Source: Salinivirgaceae bacterium | Lineage (GTDB): Bacteria; Bacteroidota; Bacteroidia; Bacteroidales; Salinivirgaceae | NCBI GenBank assembly: GCA_028709085.1 | Contig: JAQVXQ010000009.1 | Coordinates: forward strand, 1-45,510 | Length of the DNA: 45,510 nt | Direction of reading: 5' to 3' | Part shown: positions 37,301 through 45,485 of the stretch, in pieces | Layout: every line of letters starts with the position of its first letter | Numbering within the stretch: the stretch's first letter is position 1 | Program-made: the position numbers and the translations under genes | Notes under the pieces: generated by a model | Databases searched by the model: none | Told to the model about the DNA's origin: nothing | What the model saw: only the letters and a program-made list of their open reading frames with translations

Positions 37301-37588
37301 ATTATCATAGCCTGGAATAACTAAAAATACTTTAAGAATGGGTAATAAAATATAACGGATAAAAAGATAGAGCGTTAAAAAAAGATACAGTGATAAAACA
37401 AAATAGCGAATAGAAGTACTAAAGCTAAAAGCTATATCGGCCAAAATAAAAAAAAGAAATAGGGAACCCAAAACAACAAAAATCAACAAAAAATTACCCG
37501 CTATTTCTTTTCCAAAAAGTGAAATACGTAGCGATTTTAATTTATCGTTAATAATAGGATCGAATTCTATTTTTCTTTTGCTAACCAT
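34325..37588 (-). CDS. Large DUF4175-like membrane and coiled-coil protein
   Basis: This 1087-residue protein has two or three N-terminal membrane segments at about residues 28-95 and another at about 155-175. A beta-rich extracytoplasmic region follows at about 190-490 (for example IDVYIHPPKYTDLDLIEVNGIGNFSFPAGSTVEW). From about 495 to the end are long charged coiled coils with stretches rich in Q, K, E and N, interrupted by a glycine/proline segment (GQGGGCPKPGKGKPSPGE). The layout matches DUF4175 family proteins found next to ybeY and mnmG in Bacteroidota. The role is unknown, but the topology suggests an envelope or cell-surface scaffold. It overlaps both neighbours (22 and 26 bases). Confidence 0.8.
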   Translation of the reverse strand: MVSKRKIEFDPIINDKLKSLRISLFGKEIAGNFLLIFVVLGSLFLFFILADIAFSFSTSIRYFVLSLYLFLTLYLFIRYILLPILKVFLVIPGYDNISIAKLLINKSEIDDKLLTYLELYDIDSINSLVSKAILQRNVELKSSVKKNISIGSFNVAFLRYSIIILAFFVGFYSLSYQIFNIASIRFFNPGHIVSYKFLDFKILNENLELKQNENFDLHFIVTGSYQPKEVFCRIGDKDFYAKSMDDSTWSFTFNKVNQSVKFFLHDNINQSPIYALKCFLLPVFKGIDVYIHPPKYTDLDLIEVNGIGNFSFPAGSTVEWVFSAENTKKIVISTSTDTAEIISSSDQFKYKKTLYFDFPYSIQLFTGDIWNNTDIQFYGKVISDLYPQIEVKSNPVLELTKPILFEGQIMDDYGFSRLELIVETQDTSVNFTIPISYNSSNQKFFYEVYFYDLSKHLGTNALNYYFVVSDNDVINNFKTTKSQLQVFKIPDEDEINQRMDSTSTQLMSKMTVGIEMLKMLKEQNKELEKRFKTENLNKWEKDQLSDQIIQGQKEMSSIMEEISNMNKEIKSLSNLQNRDTKNQKLTEKQNQIQELLDKIMDKELFDLLQELEKLKSELKPSSKNKDDEKMSLETLEQMMENNLEMLKRFEVEKGLVNLVKDLKSLSDQLKEAKDVNSREDIEEKVKNKLLEHNELIKKNENLKKPLSLEEFKDEKNEINNDLDSNDSNENDKNQNSKSGNKISELASQMEMDLNSNLEEQNSEDIENLKQLRSNLLFISFTQEELIDSLKNISQRSPSFNRVRLNQKNMVDSWGFIRDSLNQLITRNPLMGNLLTDDMNNVGNINTVIIDKLMTEQPQPVYIQQSKLLMHYNNLLLFIDESIQKAEEDMNSSGQGGGCPKPGKGKPSPGEMAKTQNGLKSKLKDLMKQLQDAKNGEGKNNGESISKQLGKYLSQQEQMQKSISDMINQGEMDQPTKNILQEVNKLLDKNINDIINKSINNETILRQERIITRLLESDKAEMERKKEQKRESRENRKQFVTTPTQMTNDTLEDRYIEEFIIYRILNLSKYYLDLHQIYLNHEIESNDN

Positions 37589-38769
37589 TTTTGAGGATCT
37601 AATTTAACATTCTCTTTCCAAATTTGAAATTTCAAAATAGAGACATCGGAATTTTCATTGGCTGCAAGAATACCTATTACTTGTTTAGTTTTAATATCTT
37701 CGCCTGCTTTTACATAAACATCAATTAAATTACTATAAACTGATAAATAACTACCATGACGTACAATTACAACTTTATTCATTCCTGGTATTATGAAAAC
37801 ATTTCTAACCGTGCCGTTGAAAACTGAACGAACCGCACTTCCCTTTGCCGTAGAAATATCAATGCCATCATTTCGAATTATAATTCCTTTTAACACCGGA
37901 TGGTTATGTTCACCAAAGTTTTCAGTAATAATTCCACGTTCTAAAGGCCACGGTAACTTGTTTAAATTAGAGGAAAATTGGTCGTTCAAAATTTGTTCCT
38001 GTGGAGTTAATTGATAAATTTTAGCTCCCTTTTTACTTTTAGCAATTTCCTCGGCGATTATTCGTTCAATTTCTTGTTGTAATTTTTTAGCTAATTTTTC
38101 TTTTTTTGCTATTTCTGCCTTCAATTGTTTCTCTTTGGAAGAGAGTGATTTTAATAGCTTTTCTTGTTGTTTTTTCTCAGTACTCAACTTATTTGTTTCT
38201 TTACTAACCTCCGTTAAAAGATGCTGTTTGCTATCTTTTAATTCCTCATAAATCATTACACGTTTTTGTAACACGGTTTGTGTAGCTTCAATAGATTGGA
38301 TTTGTGATTTACGGTATTTTGAATAATAATGAAGATATCGTAGTCGCCGATATGCTTGATTAAAATCTTTACTAGCAAATATGTACATTAGTTTATCACT
38401 GGTTTTAAATGTTTTAAAGGCTTGCATAACTAATTTTACATATTCGGTTCGCAATTTATCTAAATCACTTTTTAAACCAGAAATAACTTGCTGTTCAGTG
38501 GCAATATTGGATTCAATTTGTAAAATTTCACCCTTAATATTTTGAATATTTCGTGTACGAAGTTCAATTTTCTTATTTGTAATAATGTAATTTTCGACAG
38601 AACTTTTACGCTGATCTTGTGTTGATTTTAAAAGATTAGTAGCATACTCTAAATCATTTTGTGTTTTACGCCTCTCTTTTTCTAAATCAATACGAGTTTG
38701 AGAAAAAACATAATATCCAGTGTTAAAAAAGAACGCTATACAAAAAAGATATTTGAATATACGGCTCAT
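37567..38769 (-). CDS. EnvC-like murein hydrolase activator with degenerate LytM domain
   Basis: The 400-residue protein has a signal peptide (residues 1-24, ending VFSQ), a long coiled coil (about 26-255) and a C-terminal LytM/M23 domain (about 275-395). In active M23 peptidases the zinc ligands are HxxxD and HxH. Here the first motif reads NDGID (N300, D304), the YAHL-type histidine is N347, and HxH is KFQ (380-382). With these ligands lost it should not cut peptidoglycan itself. It resembles EnvC, which activates amidases during cell division. No amidase or ftsEX gene is in the window. It follows the DUF4292 gene by 6 bases and overlaps the DUF4175-like gene by 22. Confidence 0.87.
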   Translation of the reverse strand: MSRIFKYLFCIAFFFNTGYYVFSQTRIDLEKERRKTQNDLEYATNLLKSTQDQRKSSVENYIITNKKIELRTRNIQNIKGEILQIESNIATEQQVISGLKSDLDKLRTEYVKLVMQAFKTFKTSDKLMYIFASKDFNQAYRRLRYLHYYSKYRKSQIQSIEATQTVLQKRVMIYEELKDSKQHLLTEVSKETNKLSTEKKQQEKLLKSLSSKEKQLKAEIAKKEKLAKKLQQEIERIIAEEIAKSKKGAKIYQLTPQEQILNDQFSSNLNKLPWPLERGIITENFGEHNHPVLKGIIIRNDGIDISTAKGSAVRSVFNGTVRNVFIIPGMNKVVIVRHGSYLSVYSNLIDVYVKAGEDIKTKQVIGILAANENSDVSILKFQIWKENVKLDPQKWLAKEK

Positions 38770-38775
38770 AATAGA

Positions 38776-39579
38776 TTACTTAAGTTCAATGGTTTCATAC
38801 TTATTAGGAACTTTAAAAGGAATCTTAAAGTTTTTATCAATGGTGATTTTATTAAATTCGATTTCTATTTTTGTTTCTACATTATTGTCATGAAATACAA
38901 TTTTAATATTTTGTGGGAGTATCCGACCATCGATATTTAAGTAATTATTATATTTCACAGTAACTTTTATGGGGCTCGATACTTTACTTAATTCAAATTC
39001 TTTAATTTTAAACGATTTAGAATCAATGGTAATATTGGAAGAAAAATCGTGAAATTGTTCATTTAAAATAAATTCACCATCCACAGTTTCATCAATTATA
39101 AAAGATTTTCCAGATGGAGAAATACTATCAGGCCATAAAAAAGTACTTGTTAATATATTTTGTAAAACATGATAATTTATGCTTGTACCTAACATTTTTT
39201 CGGTTTTACAATAAGATCCAAAATAATAGGATTTGTCTCTAAAATTCACAACTTCAAACTTATCAACCGTGAGTAGCGCACGACCTAAATTAATTCCAAG
39301 AGCTAGATTAAAATTAATCCATATAGCACTGTCATTTAATATTCTAATATTTCCGTTTAAATTATTAGATGAACCGTCGCGTTGAATATTGACGGAGTAT
39401 TTAATACCCAAAGTTTGATACGTAGGATTTACATTACTAGCAAACTGAACTAATTCGTTTCTATCAATTCGTTGCAAATTAATTCGTTTCCGTTTTAGGG
39501 TAGAAGTACACTGAGAAAATAATAGTAATACGATTACTATGATAAATAGTCTATTGTTCGAAATATTCACCTGTTTCAA
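38776..39579 (-). CDS. DUF4292 lipoprotein
   Basis: The 267-residue protein has a lipoprotein signal peptide (VIVLLLFSQCTSTLK, lipobox Cys at about 24). It then shows a LolB/LppX-like half-barrel pattern of alternating strands and ends with NIKIVFHDNNVETKIEIEFNKI and PFKVPNKYETIELK. DUF4292 is confined largely to Bacteroidota and commonly sits between a TPR gene and an M23 gene, as here. A lipid- or lipoprotein-carrier role is suggested by the fold class but is not shown. It overlaps the TPR gene by 29 bases and precedes the EnvC-like gene by 6. Confidence 0.82.
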   Translation of the reverse strand: MKQVNISNNRLFIIVIVLLLFSQCTSTLKRKRINLQRIDRNELVQFASNVNPTYQTLGIKYSVNIQRDGSSNNLNGNIRILNDSAIWINFNLALGINLGRALLTVDKFEVVNFRDKSYYFGSYCKTEKMLGTSINYHVLQNILTSTFLWPDSISPSGKSFIIDETVDGEFILNEQFHDFSSNITIDSKSFKIKEFELSKVSSPIKVTVKYNNYLNIDGRILPQNIKIVFHDNNVETKIEIEFNKITIDKNFKIPFKVPNKYETIELK

Positions 39580-41284
39580 TTTTTTTATTAATACTATCCG
39601 ATTCTAATCCTTTATTTTTTGCCTCTTTCCATGTTGAAATAGCCAATTCCTTTTGTCCATTCATAAATAAAATATCGCCGTAATGACCTAAAATAACAGC
39701 GCTATTTGTTCCCCCATTTAAAATAGCTTTTTCAATATAAAATAAAGCATCACTATATTTCTTTAATTTAAAAAGTATATAAGCATAAGTATCTAAATAG
39801 GTTGAATTTTTTGGTTCCAATTTCACAGAACGTTGACTCATATCTAAAGCTTTGTTTAAATCCATATTATCAAGTGCCAAGTAATAAGCATAATTATTAA
39901 GGGCAATTATATCGTTATTGTTAAGTTTCAAAATTTCGTCGTAAATTAAAAAGGCCTGATTTTTATTTTCCATTATGAAATAAATTTCAGCTAAATAATG
40001 TAAAATTTGAACTTTATCTTCATCCAAAACACCGGTAAGTCGTTTTGCAAATAAAAAATCTTCTAAACTTTTCCTATATTGTTTAACTTGTAAATAAGCA
40101 AATCCACGCAATATAAAAATGTCTTTTTGATTTGGGAAGTAGATGAGTGCTGAATCAGCAACGGATATTAAACGGTCATATTCCTTTTCAGTTTCTAGAA
40201 TATAGAGCGAAAAAAGCCACATTTGAAGATTCGATGGATTAAGTTTTAAAGAATATAAAAAATCATTTAAAGCTTCTTTGTTTTTTCCTGTTCGATATAA
40301 AACATTCCCATGAAAATAACGAACATCTGGATTTTCGGGATATTGGTTATACAAATTAATAATAAGTGGATCAAAGATATTAGCACCAACCCCATCTATT
40401 TTTTCAAACGATTTTGATAATTCAACAATGATGGATAATTTGGATAAAACATCGACTGAAGTACTGTTTATTAACCTTTCGCTATAATCAATAACAGATA
40501 CTAAATCCCCTTTTTGTAAGGATATTTTAACCATACCTATGAGTGCTTGCTCATGAAATTTATTATTAACCAATAATTTCTCATAAACTTCACCACTTTT
40601 GTTGAACTTTCCTAAGCTAAAATAGTAGTCACCTAAAATAACAGTTGCTATCTCAATTTTCGGATTCCGTTTGATAACTGATAGTAAATATTTTTCTAAG
40701 TTTTTGAATCGCTTCTGATTCACCAAATTTTGATATCTATTGAGTACAAGTTCTTCATTGAGCCCAAATTTCCTTTCAAAATTATCCAAATACGTATCTA
40801 ATAGCTTATATTTTTCGTTTTTATCAAGAACACCAAAAATATCGTACCATAATTCAATATTATTATCATTCTGTTTTAGTATTTTTTCATACATCGAAAT
40901 AGCTATTTCAAAATCGCCATTGGCATCACTACTTTGTGCAAAAAGAAGGGCATATTCATTTTTGGATGGGATTAACTGATATGCTTTTTTAGAATTGAGA
41001 ACAGCAAGAGGATAGTCTTTCCGTTGTAGATAAAATTTACCTAATTCAAAATATGCCACTGCATAATTAGAATCGATTTCAATTATAGTATTAATTTGCT
41101 GTAGAAATTCTTCAGTGGAACCAAATAATTGAGCTCGTTTAGCATCAATTAAAAAGGAATTCAATTTTTTATTATCTGTAGTAACCTGTATATTAGTATT
41201 ATGCAAGGTTTTGTTGGTACAGCTATTAAAAATAAATGTAACCAAAAAAAACATTGCAATTTTTAACACCACGATCTTGTGCAT
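39551..41284 (-). CDS. TPR-repeat lipoprotein, large
   Basis: The 577-residue protein starts with an export signal containing a lipobox-like TFIFNSCTNK, so it is probably a lipoprotein. Almost all the rest is tetratricopeptide repeats, for example AVAYFELGKFYLQRKDYPLAVLNSKKAYQL near residues 74-103 and YFHGNVLYRTGKNKEALNDFLYSLKLNP in the middle, ending with YLDTYAYILFKLKKYSDALFYIEKAI. It is probably a scaffold in the envelope for the neighbouring DUF4292 and EnvC-like proteins, which is inference from gene order. Its gene starts 30 bases after dut and overlaps the DUF4292 gene by 29. Confidence 0.85.
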   Translation of the reverse strand: MHKIVVLKIAMFFLVTFIFNSCTNKTLHNTNIQVTTDNKKLNSFLIDAKRAQLFGSTEEFLQQINTIIEIDSNYAVAYFELGKFYLQRKDYPLAVLNSKKAYQLIPSKNEYALLFAQSSDANGDFEIAISMYEKILKQNDNNIELWYDIFGVLDKNEKYKLLDTYLDNFERKFGLNEELVLNRYQNLVNQKRFKNLEKYLLSVIKRNPKIEIATVILGDYYFSLGKFNKSGEVYEKLLVNNKFHEQALIGMVKISLQKGDLVSVIDYSERLINSTSVDVLSKLSIIVELSKSFEKIDGVGANIFDPLIINLYNQYPENPDVRYFHGNVLYRTGKNKEALNDFLYSLKLNPSNLQMWLFSLYILETEKEYDRLISVADSALIYFPNQKDIFILRGFAYLQVKQYRKSLEDFLFAKRLTGVLDEDKVQILHYLAEIYFIMENKNQAFLIYDEILKLNNNDIIALNNYAYYLALDNMDLNKALDMSQRSVKLEPKNSTYLDTYAYILFKLKKYSDALFYIEKAILNGGTNSAVILGHYGDILFMNGQKELAISTWKEAKNKGLESDSINKKIETGEYFEQ

Positions 41285-41314
41285 AATTAATCTTTTAAAA
41301 ATATTAGGTTTAAA

Positions 41315-41752
41315 CTATTTACCTGTGTGTCCAAAACCTCCTGAATTTCGTTCCGATTTATCTAAATCAACAACAATTTCGAAATTTACTGTTTCGTACT
41401 TAGATATAACCATTTGACAAATTCGATCTCCTGATTTTATCTCAAAATCAATGTTGGAATGATTAATCAATATAACCCCAATTTCGCCTCGATAATCACT
41501 ATCGATGGTACCTGGTGAATTTAAAACAGTAATTCCATTATTTAAAGCCAAACCACTTCGTGGTCTAATTTGAGCCTCATAACCTACAGGGAGTTGAATA
41601 AAAAGTCCTGTTTTTATACGTTGAAATTCACCAGATTTTAATATAATTGATTTTTCAGGTAAATAGGCACACAAATCCATTCCGGCGCTGCCATGGGTTT
41701 GATATTTTGGTATCGATATATTCGGATTACATTTTAACTTAACGGTTACCAT
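41315..41752 (-). CDS. dut: dUTP diphosphatase
   Basis: Dut hydrolyses dUTP to dUMP and diphosphate, keeping uracil out of DNA and feeding thymidylate synthesis. All five trimeric-dUTPase motifs are present in the 145 residues: HGSAGMDLCAY (motif 1), PRSGLALNNGI (motif 2), NSPGTIDSDYRGEI (motif 3, with the catalytic Asp), GDRICQMVI (motif 4) and the glycine-rich SERNSGGFGHTG (motif 5). Its start overlaps the end of the flippase gene by 14 bases, so it is firmly part of the operon. Confidence 0.97.
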   Translation of the reverse strand: MVTVKLKCNPNISIPKYQTHGSAGMDLCAYLPEKSIILKSGEFQRIKTGLFIQLPVGYEAQIRPRSGLALNNGITVLNSPGTIDSDYRGEIGVILINHSNIDFEIKSGDRICQMVISKYETVNFEIVVDLDKSERNSGGFGHTGK

Positions 41753-43217
41753 AGGATTTTAGTTTATTCAAAATTTCTTTGTTTGAAAAGATTACAAAAA
41801 TAAGATAAGCAACTATTAAAACAGAATTATAGAGAAAATTAATAATTTCGTTATCAAAACGAATCACCTTCCCGAAGACAAATATAAGTACGGCAAATCC
41901 AAAAACTGAGAACATTGCTTTAAATTCATATTTAATGTAGTAATGAATTTGTCCGTAATAAATAGTTAGAATTAACATTGAAAAATAACATAATAAAGTA
42001 GCAATTGCACTTCCAGTATATCCCATAATAGGAATCAAAATAATATTTATAAGTAAAGTAACCAGTGCACCCACTAATGCAAAGATAGCAGAAAAATAAG
42101 TTTTATCGGTTACTTTGTACCAAACTGACAAAGTGTAATATAGTCCAAAAAATAGATGCGCCAACAATACAATAGGTACTATATGCAAACCATCGTAATA
42201 ATTAGAACTGATAAAATATTTAAAGTAATTTATAAAAAGTGTTACTCCCAATAAAATTAGTAATCCAAAATATAGATAATACTTTGTTATGATAGCATAA
42301 TTTGATTTGCTATCGGAATTATCGGAAATTTTAAAGAAAAAGGGTTCTAAACCAAAACGAAACATGGAGTTAAAAATCGAAAGCAACATTCCAATTTTAT
42401 AATTGGCTGAATAGACCCCGATTTGTTGCATTGCATTTACATCTTTAGGCAACATAAAATTTAACAATATTTTATCGGCAACTTCATTTATCATTCCCAT
42501 TAATCCACTTAACATAATTGGAAAAGAATAAATAATCATCTCTTTTAACAAACTAATATCAAACAATTTATAAAATCGCCAAGTGTGTGGAATCAAAAAT
42601 AAAAACGTGAAAAAATTGGCAATTAAATTGGCTCTAAATGTATATTCTAGCAATCGTGAAGGATCATAAATGGAACTAAAATCTATGGAGGTATTTTTTT
42701 GTAGTAAAGGAATTAGCCACAAATAAAAGAGATTTACTATTATGTTAATAACCACACTCAACAGTTTTAGAGTGGCAAATAATTTGGCTTTTTCAAGATA
42801 ACGTAGCGTTGCGAATGGAATAGTGCTTATTACATCTAACGTAATAATTCCAATAAAATACCAAATATATTCTACTTTAGGGTTACCAATAAAGGCAGCA
42901 ATGGCAGTGTCGGAAGAGAATATGAGACACGAAAAGATAATACTATTGAACAAAAGAAATACGAACGAAGCACTATATACTTTTTCAATTCCTCGTTTTT
43001 TGGCATACCTAAAAAAGGTGGTTTCCATACCAAAAGTAAGCAGTATAATTAGAAATGCACTGTAGGAATATAAATAAGTATGGGTACCATAATCCACAAC
43101 TGTGGGTAATACACGAGTGTAAAATGGAGTTAGTAGAATATAATTTAATATTCTTGGCACCACCGATCCGATACCATAAATGGCCGTCTGACCAGCAAGT
43201 TTTTTAAATTGATTCAT
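41739..43217 (-). CDS. Polysaccharide flippase-family membrane protein (MOP superfamily)
   Basis: The 492-residue protein is almost entirely hydrophobic with about 12-14 membrane segments. It begins with MNQFKKLAGQTAIYGIGSVVPRILNYILLTPFYTRVL (residues 1-37), the conserved start of Wzx/RfbX-type oligosaccharide flippases. Such proteins move lipid-linked oligosaccharides across the inner membrane. It may equally be a MurJ-like or capsule flippase; no glycan operon surrounds it. It lies 16 bases after nadA and overlaps dut by 14. Its conserved place between nadA and dut, rather than in a glycan cluster, hints at a housekeeping substrate (inference). Confidence 0.85.
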   Translation of the reverse strand: MNQFKKLAGQTAIYGIGSVVPRILNYILLTPFYTRVLPTVVDYGTHTYLYSYSAFLIILLTFGMETTFFRYAKKRGIEKVYSASFVFLLFNSIIFSCLIFSSDTAIAAFIGNPKVEYIWYFIGIITLDVISTIPFATLRYLEKAKLFATLKLLSVVINIIVNLFYLWLIPLLQKNTSIDFSSIYDPSRLLEYTFRANLIANFFTFLFLIPHTWRFYKLFDISLLKEMIIYSFPIMLSGLMGMINEVADKILLNFMLPKDVNAMQQIGVYSANYKIGMLLSIFNSMFRFGLEPFFFKISDNSDSKSNYAIITKYYLYFGLLILLGVTLFINYFKYFISSNYYDGLHIVPIVLLAHLFFGLYYTLSVWYKVTDKTYFSAIFALVGALVTLLINIILIPIMGYTGSAIATLLCYFSMLILTIYYGQIHYYIKYEFKAMFSVFGFAVLIFVFGKVIRFDNEIINFLYNSVLIVAYLIFVIFSNKEILNKLKSYGNR

Positions 43218-43233
43218 TAAAATATGATTAACA

Positions 43234-44214
43234 CTAAATACTCAAATCCAGCATTCTTTTCAGTGGAATAAGTGCTTTTATTCGTAAATCTTCCGGAATT
43301 TCTATTTCTGGAAGTTCATATTTTAAAGATAGGTATATTTTCTTCAAAGTAATCAGTTTCATAAAAGAACAGTCGTTACAACCACAGGTACTATCTTCGG
43401 GCGGAGCAGGAATAAGATGCTTTTCCGGATTTTTTAAATTCATTTGATGTAAAATTCCAGATTCAGTGGCTACAATAAACTGTTGTTTTTTCGAAGTACT
43501 TACATAATTTAATAGTGCAGATGTACTACCCACAAAAGCAGATATAATCAGAATTTCGTTAGGACATTCAGGATGTGCAATTAATTCAGCTTCAGGATAT
43601 TGCTTCATTAATTCAACAATTCGTGGTAAGCTAAACTGTTTATGAACATGACAAGCTCCATCCCAAATAACCATCTCTCGTTTGGTAATTTTTTGAATAT
43701 AAGAGCCTAAATTTTTATCGGGTGCAAACAATACCTTTTCGTCTTTTGGCAACGAATTTACCATTTTAACAGCATTGCTACTTGTGCATATAATATCTGA
43801 TAAGGCTTTAACTTTAGTCGAACTATTAACGTAAGTTATAACCGTATGGTTGCGATGTTTTTTCACAAATTTTTCAAACTCATCAGGAGGGCAACTATCC
43901 GATAAAGAGCAACCTGCATTCAAATCTGGGATAATAACTTTTTTTGTTGGATTTAATATTTTCGCAGTTTCCGCCATAAAAGAAACTCCCGCAAAAATTA
44001 TTATATCCGCATCTGTTTTTTCGGCAGCTTGAGCAAGTGCTAAACTATCGCCCAAATAATCAGAAATATTTTGAACTTCAGGAATTTGATAATAGTGCCC
44101 AAGTATGATTGCATTTTTTTCTTTCTTAAGTTTATTAATTTCGGTTACATAATCGAAATCGGCAGGCAAAGATTCTTCACCGTATCCGTTTTTAAAGATT
44201 TCATTATATTTCAT
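43234..44214 (-). CDS. nadA: Quinolinate synthase A
   Basis: NadA condenses iminoaspartate with dihydroxyacetone phosphate to quinolinate, the second step of de novo NAD synthesis, using a [4Fe-4S] cluster. Cluster cysteines by family position are C102 in NAGCSLSD, C217 in HPEC and one of C277, C279 and C282 in CGCNDC (most likely C282). AIILGHYYQIPEVQ at 35-48 and CTSSNAVK are further family landmarks. The length of 326 is normal. It is the first gene of the packed run and is separated from the next upstream gene by the 437-base candidate origin. nadB and nadC are not in the window. A TAATTTTG on the minus strand at 44357-44364 is a weak promoter candidate. Confidence 0.96.
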   Translation of the reverse strand: MKYNEIFKNGYGEESLPADFDYVTEINKLKKEKNAIILGHYYQIPEVQNISDYLGDSLALAQAAEKTDADIIIFAGVSFMAETAKILNPTKKVIIPDLNAGCSLSDSCPPDEFEKFVKKHRNHTVITYVNSSTKVKALSDIICTSSNAVKMVNSLPKDEKVLFAPDKNLGSYIQKITKREMVIWDGACHVHKQFSLPRIVELMKQYPEAELIAHPECPNEILIISAFVGSTSALLNYVSTSKKQQFIVATESGILHQMNLKNPEKHLIPAPPEDSTCGCNDCSFMKLITLKKIYLSLKYELPEIEIPEDLRIKALIPLKRMLDLSI

Positions 44215-44651
44215 AAAAAAAAGATTAAAAATTTAAATCTATAATGATGATGATGTGGTGTTGATACTGTGTATAAAAATGTGATTTCTTTCTTGCAAAA
44301 ACCGTTCTAAACATTCTAAACTTACTTATCAACAACAGAAATATTTAAAAAGTGTTCAAAATTAATCATTTACTAAAGTTATCCACACATGTGAATAACT
44401 TTTATATGATAACTTTAGAGAAGAATCGGGAAAAATAGTTGTGCATAAATAGTTGAAAATTCACCAACAGATTCACCTCTATTTTTTTGGATTGTTCACA
44501 AGTTCGCTTCCTGTACAGAATTTTGAATTTCGCAAATTTATTTGTTAGTTTTTATGCACATCCCATGCACATTCAATCAACATGAATCTAACAGGTTATC
44601 AATAGAGGGATAAATTTGTTAATGTGTTTATATATAATAGTTTATGTAAAA
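44215..44651. other. oriC: Candidate chromosomal replication origin (oriC) with DnaA-box cluster
   Basis: Within 437 non-coding bases there are five exact TTATNCACA boxes: 44268-44276 (minus, TTATACACA), 44379-44387 (plus, TTATCCACA), 44390-44398 (minus, TTATTCACA), 44440-44448 (minus, TTATGCACA) and 44552-44560 (plus, TTATGCACA). The second and third form a head-to-head pair two bases apart. Near matches lie at 44326-44334 (TTATCAACA), 44492-44500 (TTGTTCACA) and 44596-44604 (TTATCAATA). By base composition about 0.04 exact boxes would be expected here on both strands. AT-rich flanks at 44215-44250 and 44605-44655 could be the unwinding element, and an (ATG)4 tract sits at 44244-44255. A DnaA-regulated promoter of nadA is the main alternative. 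Confidence 0.72.
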
Positions 44652-45485
44652 TTAAAATCTCACTTTTATTTCGTTTTTTACCATTATAAAGGTCATTTTA
44701 TTGTTAAAAGTCTCTATTTTATAGAGTCCGGGTGGACGAGAATCGTGACTGACATTAAATATGGTAGAGAATTCTAGTTTGTCATTAAAGAATTTGAAAG
44801 ATAATGAACTTTCGCTTGAAATTCGAAAATCAACGATTGGCTCAAATGCCGATGATTGTGTAATATCGTATAAAGCTGGCTGATAATATGTAATATGACG
44901 AAATGTTAAATCGTTGAATAAATTTAATATCAAAACGGCATAAAAATCAGCTTTAATAACATGAGTATTAATTAATTCGTTTGGAGCATTAAACTCTTGT
45001 TCATGCTCGTACATGAACAATGGACATAAATAGATGGATATATTATCGTTGTTTATTACCTTAAAACGAGGTCCAGTTCCGGTTACTAACCGTAAATCCT
45101 GATATTTAATTTTATTTTGCTGATGTTGAACAAAAAGCTCCCAAATTAATGTCGAGGAATCTTTAATACTATAATTGTATCGTAAATGCTGAAAGTTAGA
45201 ATTGGCCAGATCCTGTTTACTATCCAGTGATTTGATTCGCATAAATTCAACATTATTTAAGATTAAAAACGTATGTTTCTTGTGGGTGTATTGTAAACCG
45301 ATATTGTTTTGTAATCGTGTAATATCAGTTGTTGTTTTATCGAAACTGTACGAAAAGGATATTAAGCCTTGCAGTCCCTCTCGTTTTTCTTTTCTCGAAT
45401 TTTCTGTGTTTACCAATTGAGCGGAGGCAGATAATATTGTCAATGATATTAAAAAAGTAGTGATAAGTGTTTTGACAAAAAACAT
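44652..45485 (-). CDS. DUF481-like outer-membrane protein
   Basis: The 277-residue protein has a signal peptide (LISLTILSASAQ, cleavage near residue 22). The rest consists of alternating beta strands, for example NNIGLQYTHKKHTFLILNNVEF, LVTGTGPRFKVINNDNISIYLCPLFMYEHEQ and KLEFSTIFNVSHDSRP, and it ends in a basic-aromatic strand (NEIKVRF), as in outer-membrane barrels. The pattern resembles DUF481 (salt-stress-induced outer-membrane protein) family members, but the match is by eye only. It reads toward the candidate origin, with about 25 bases of upstream sequence left in the window. Confidence 0.7.
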   Translation of the reverse strand: MFFVKTLITTFLISLTILSASAQLVNTENSRKEKREGLQGLISFSYSFDKTTTDITRLQNNIGLQYTHKKHTFLILNNVEFMRIKSLDSKQDLANSNFQHLRYNYSIKDSSTLIWELFVQHQQNKIKYQDLRLVTGTGPRFKVINNDNISIYLCPLFMYEHEQEFNAPNELINTHVIKADFYAVLILNLFNDLTFRHITYYQPALYDITQSSAFEPIVDFRISSESSLSFKFFNDKLEFSTIFNVSHDSRPPGLYKIETFNNKMTFIMVKNEIKVRF

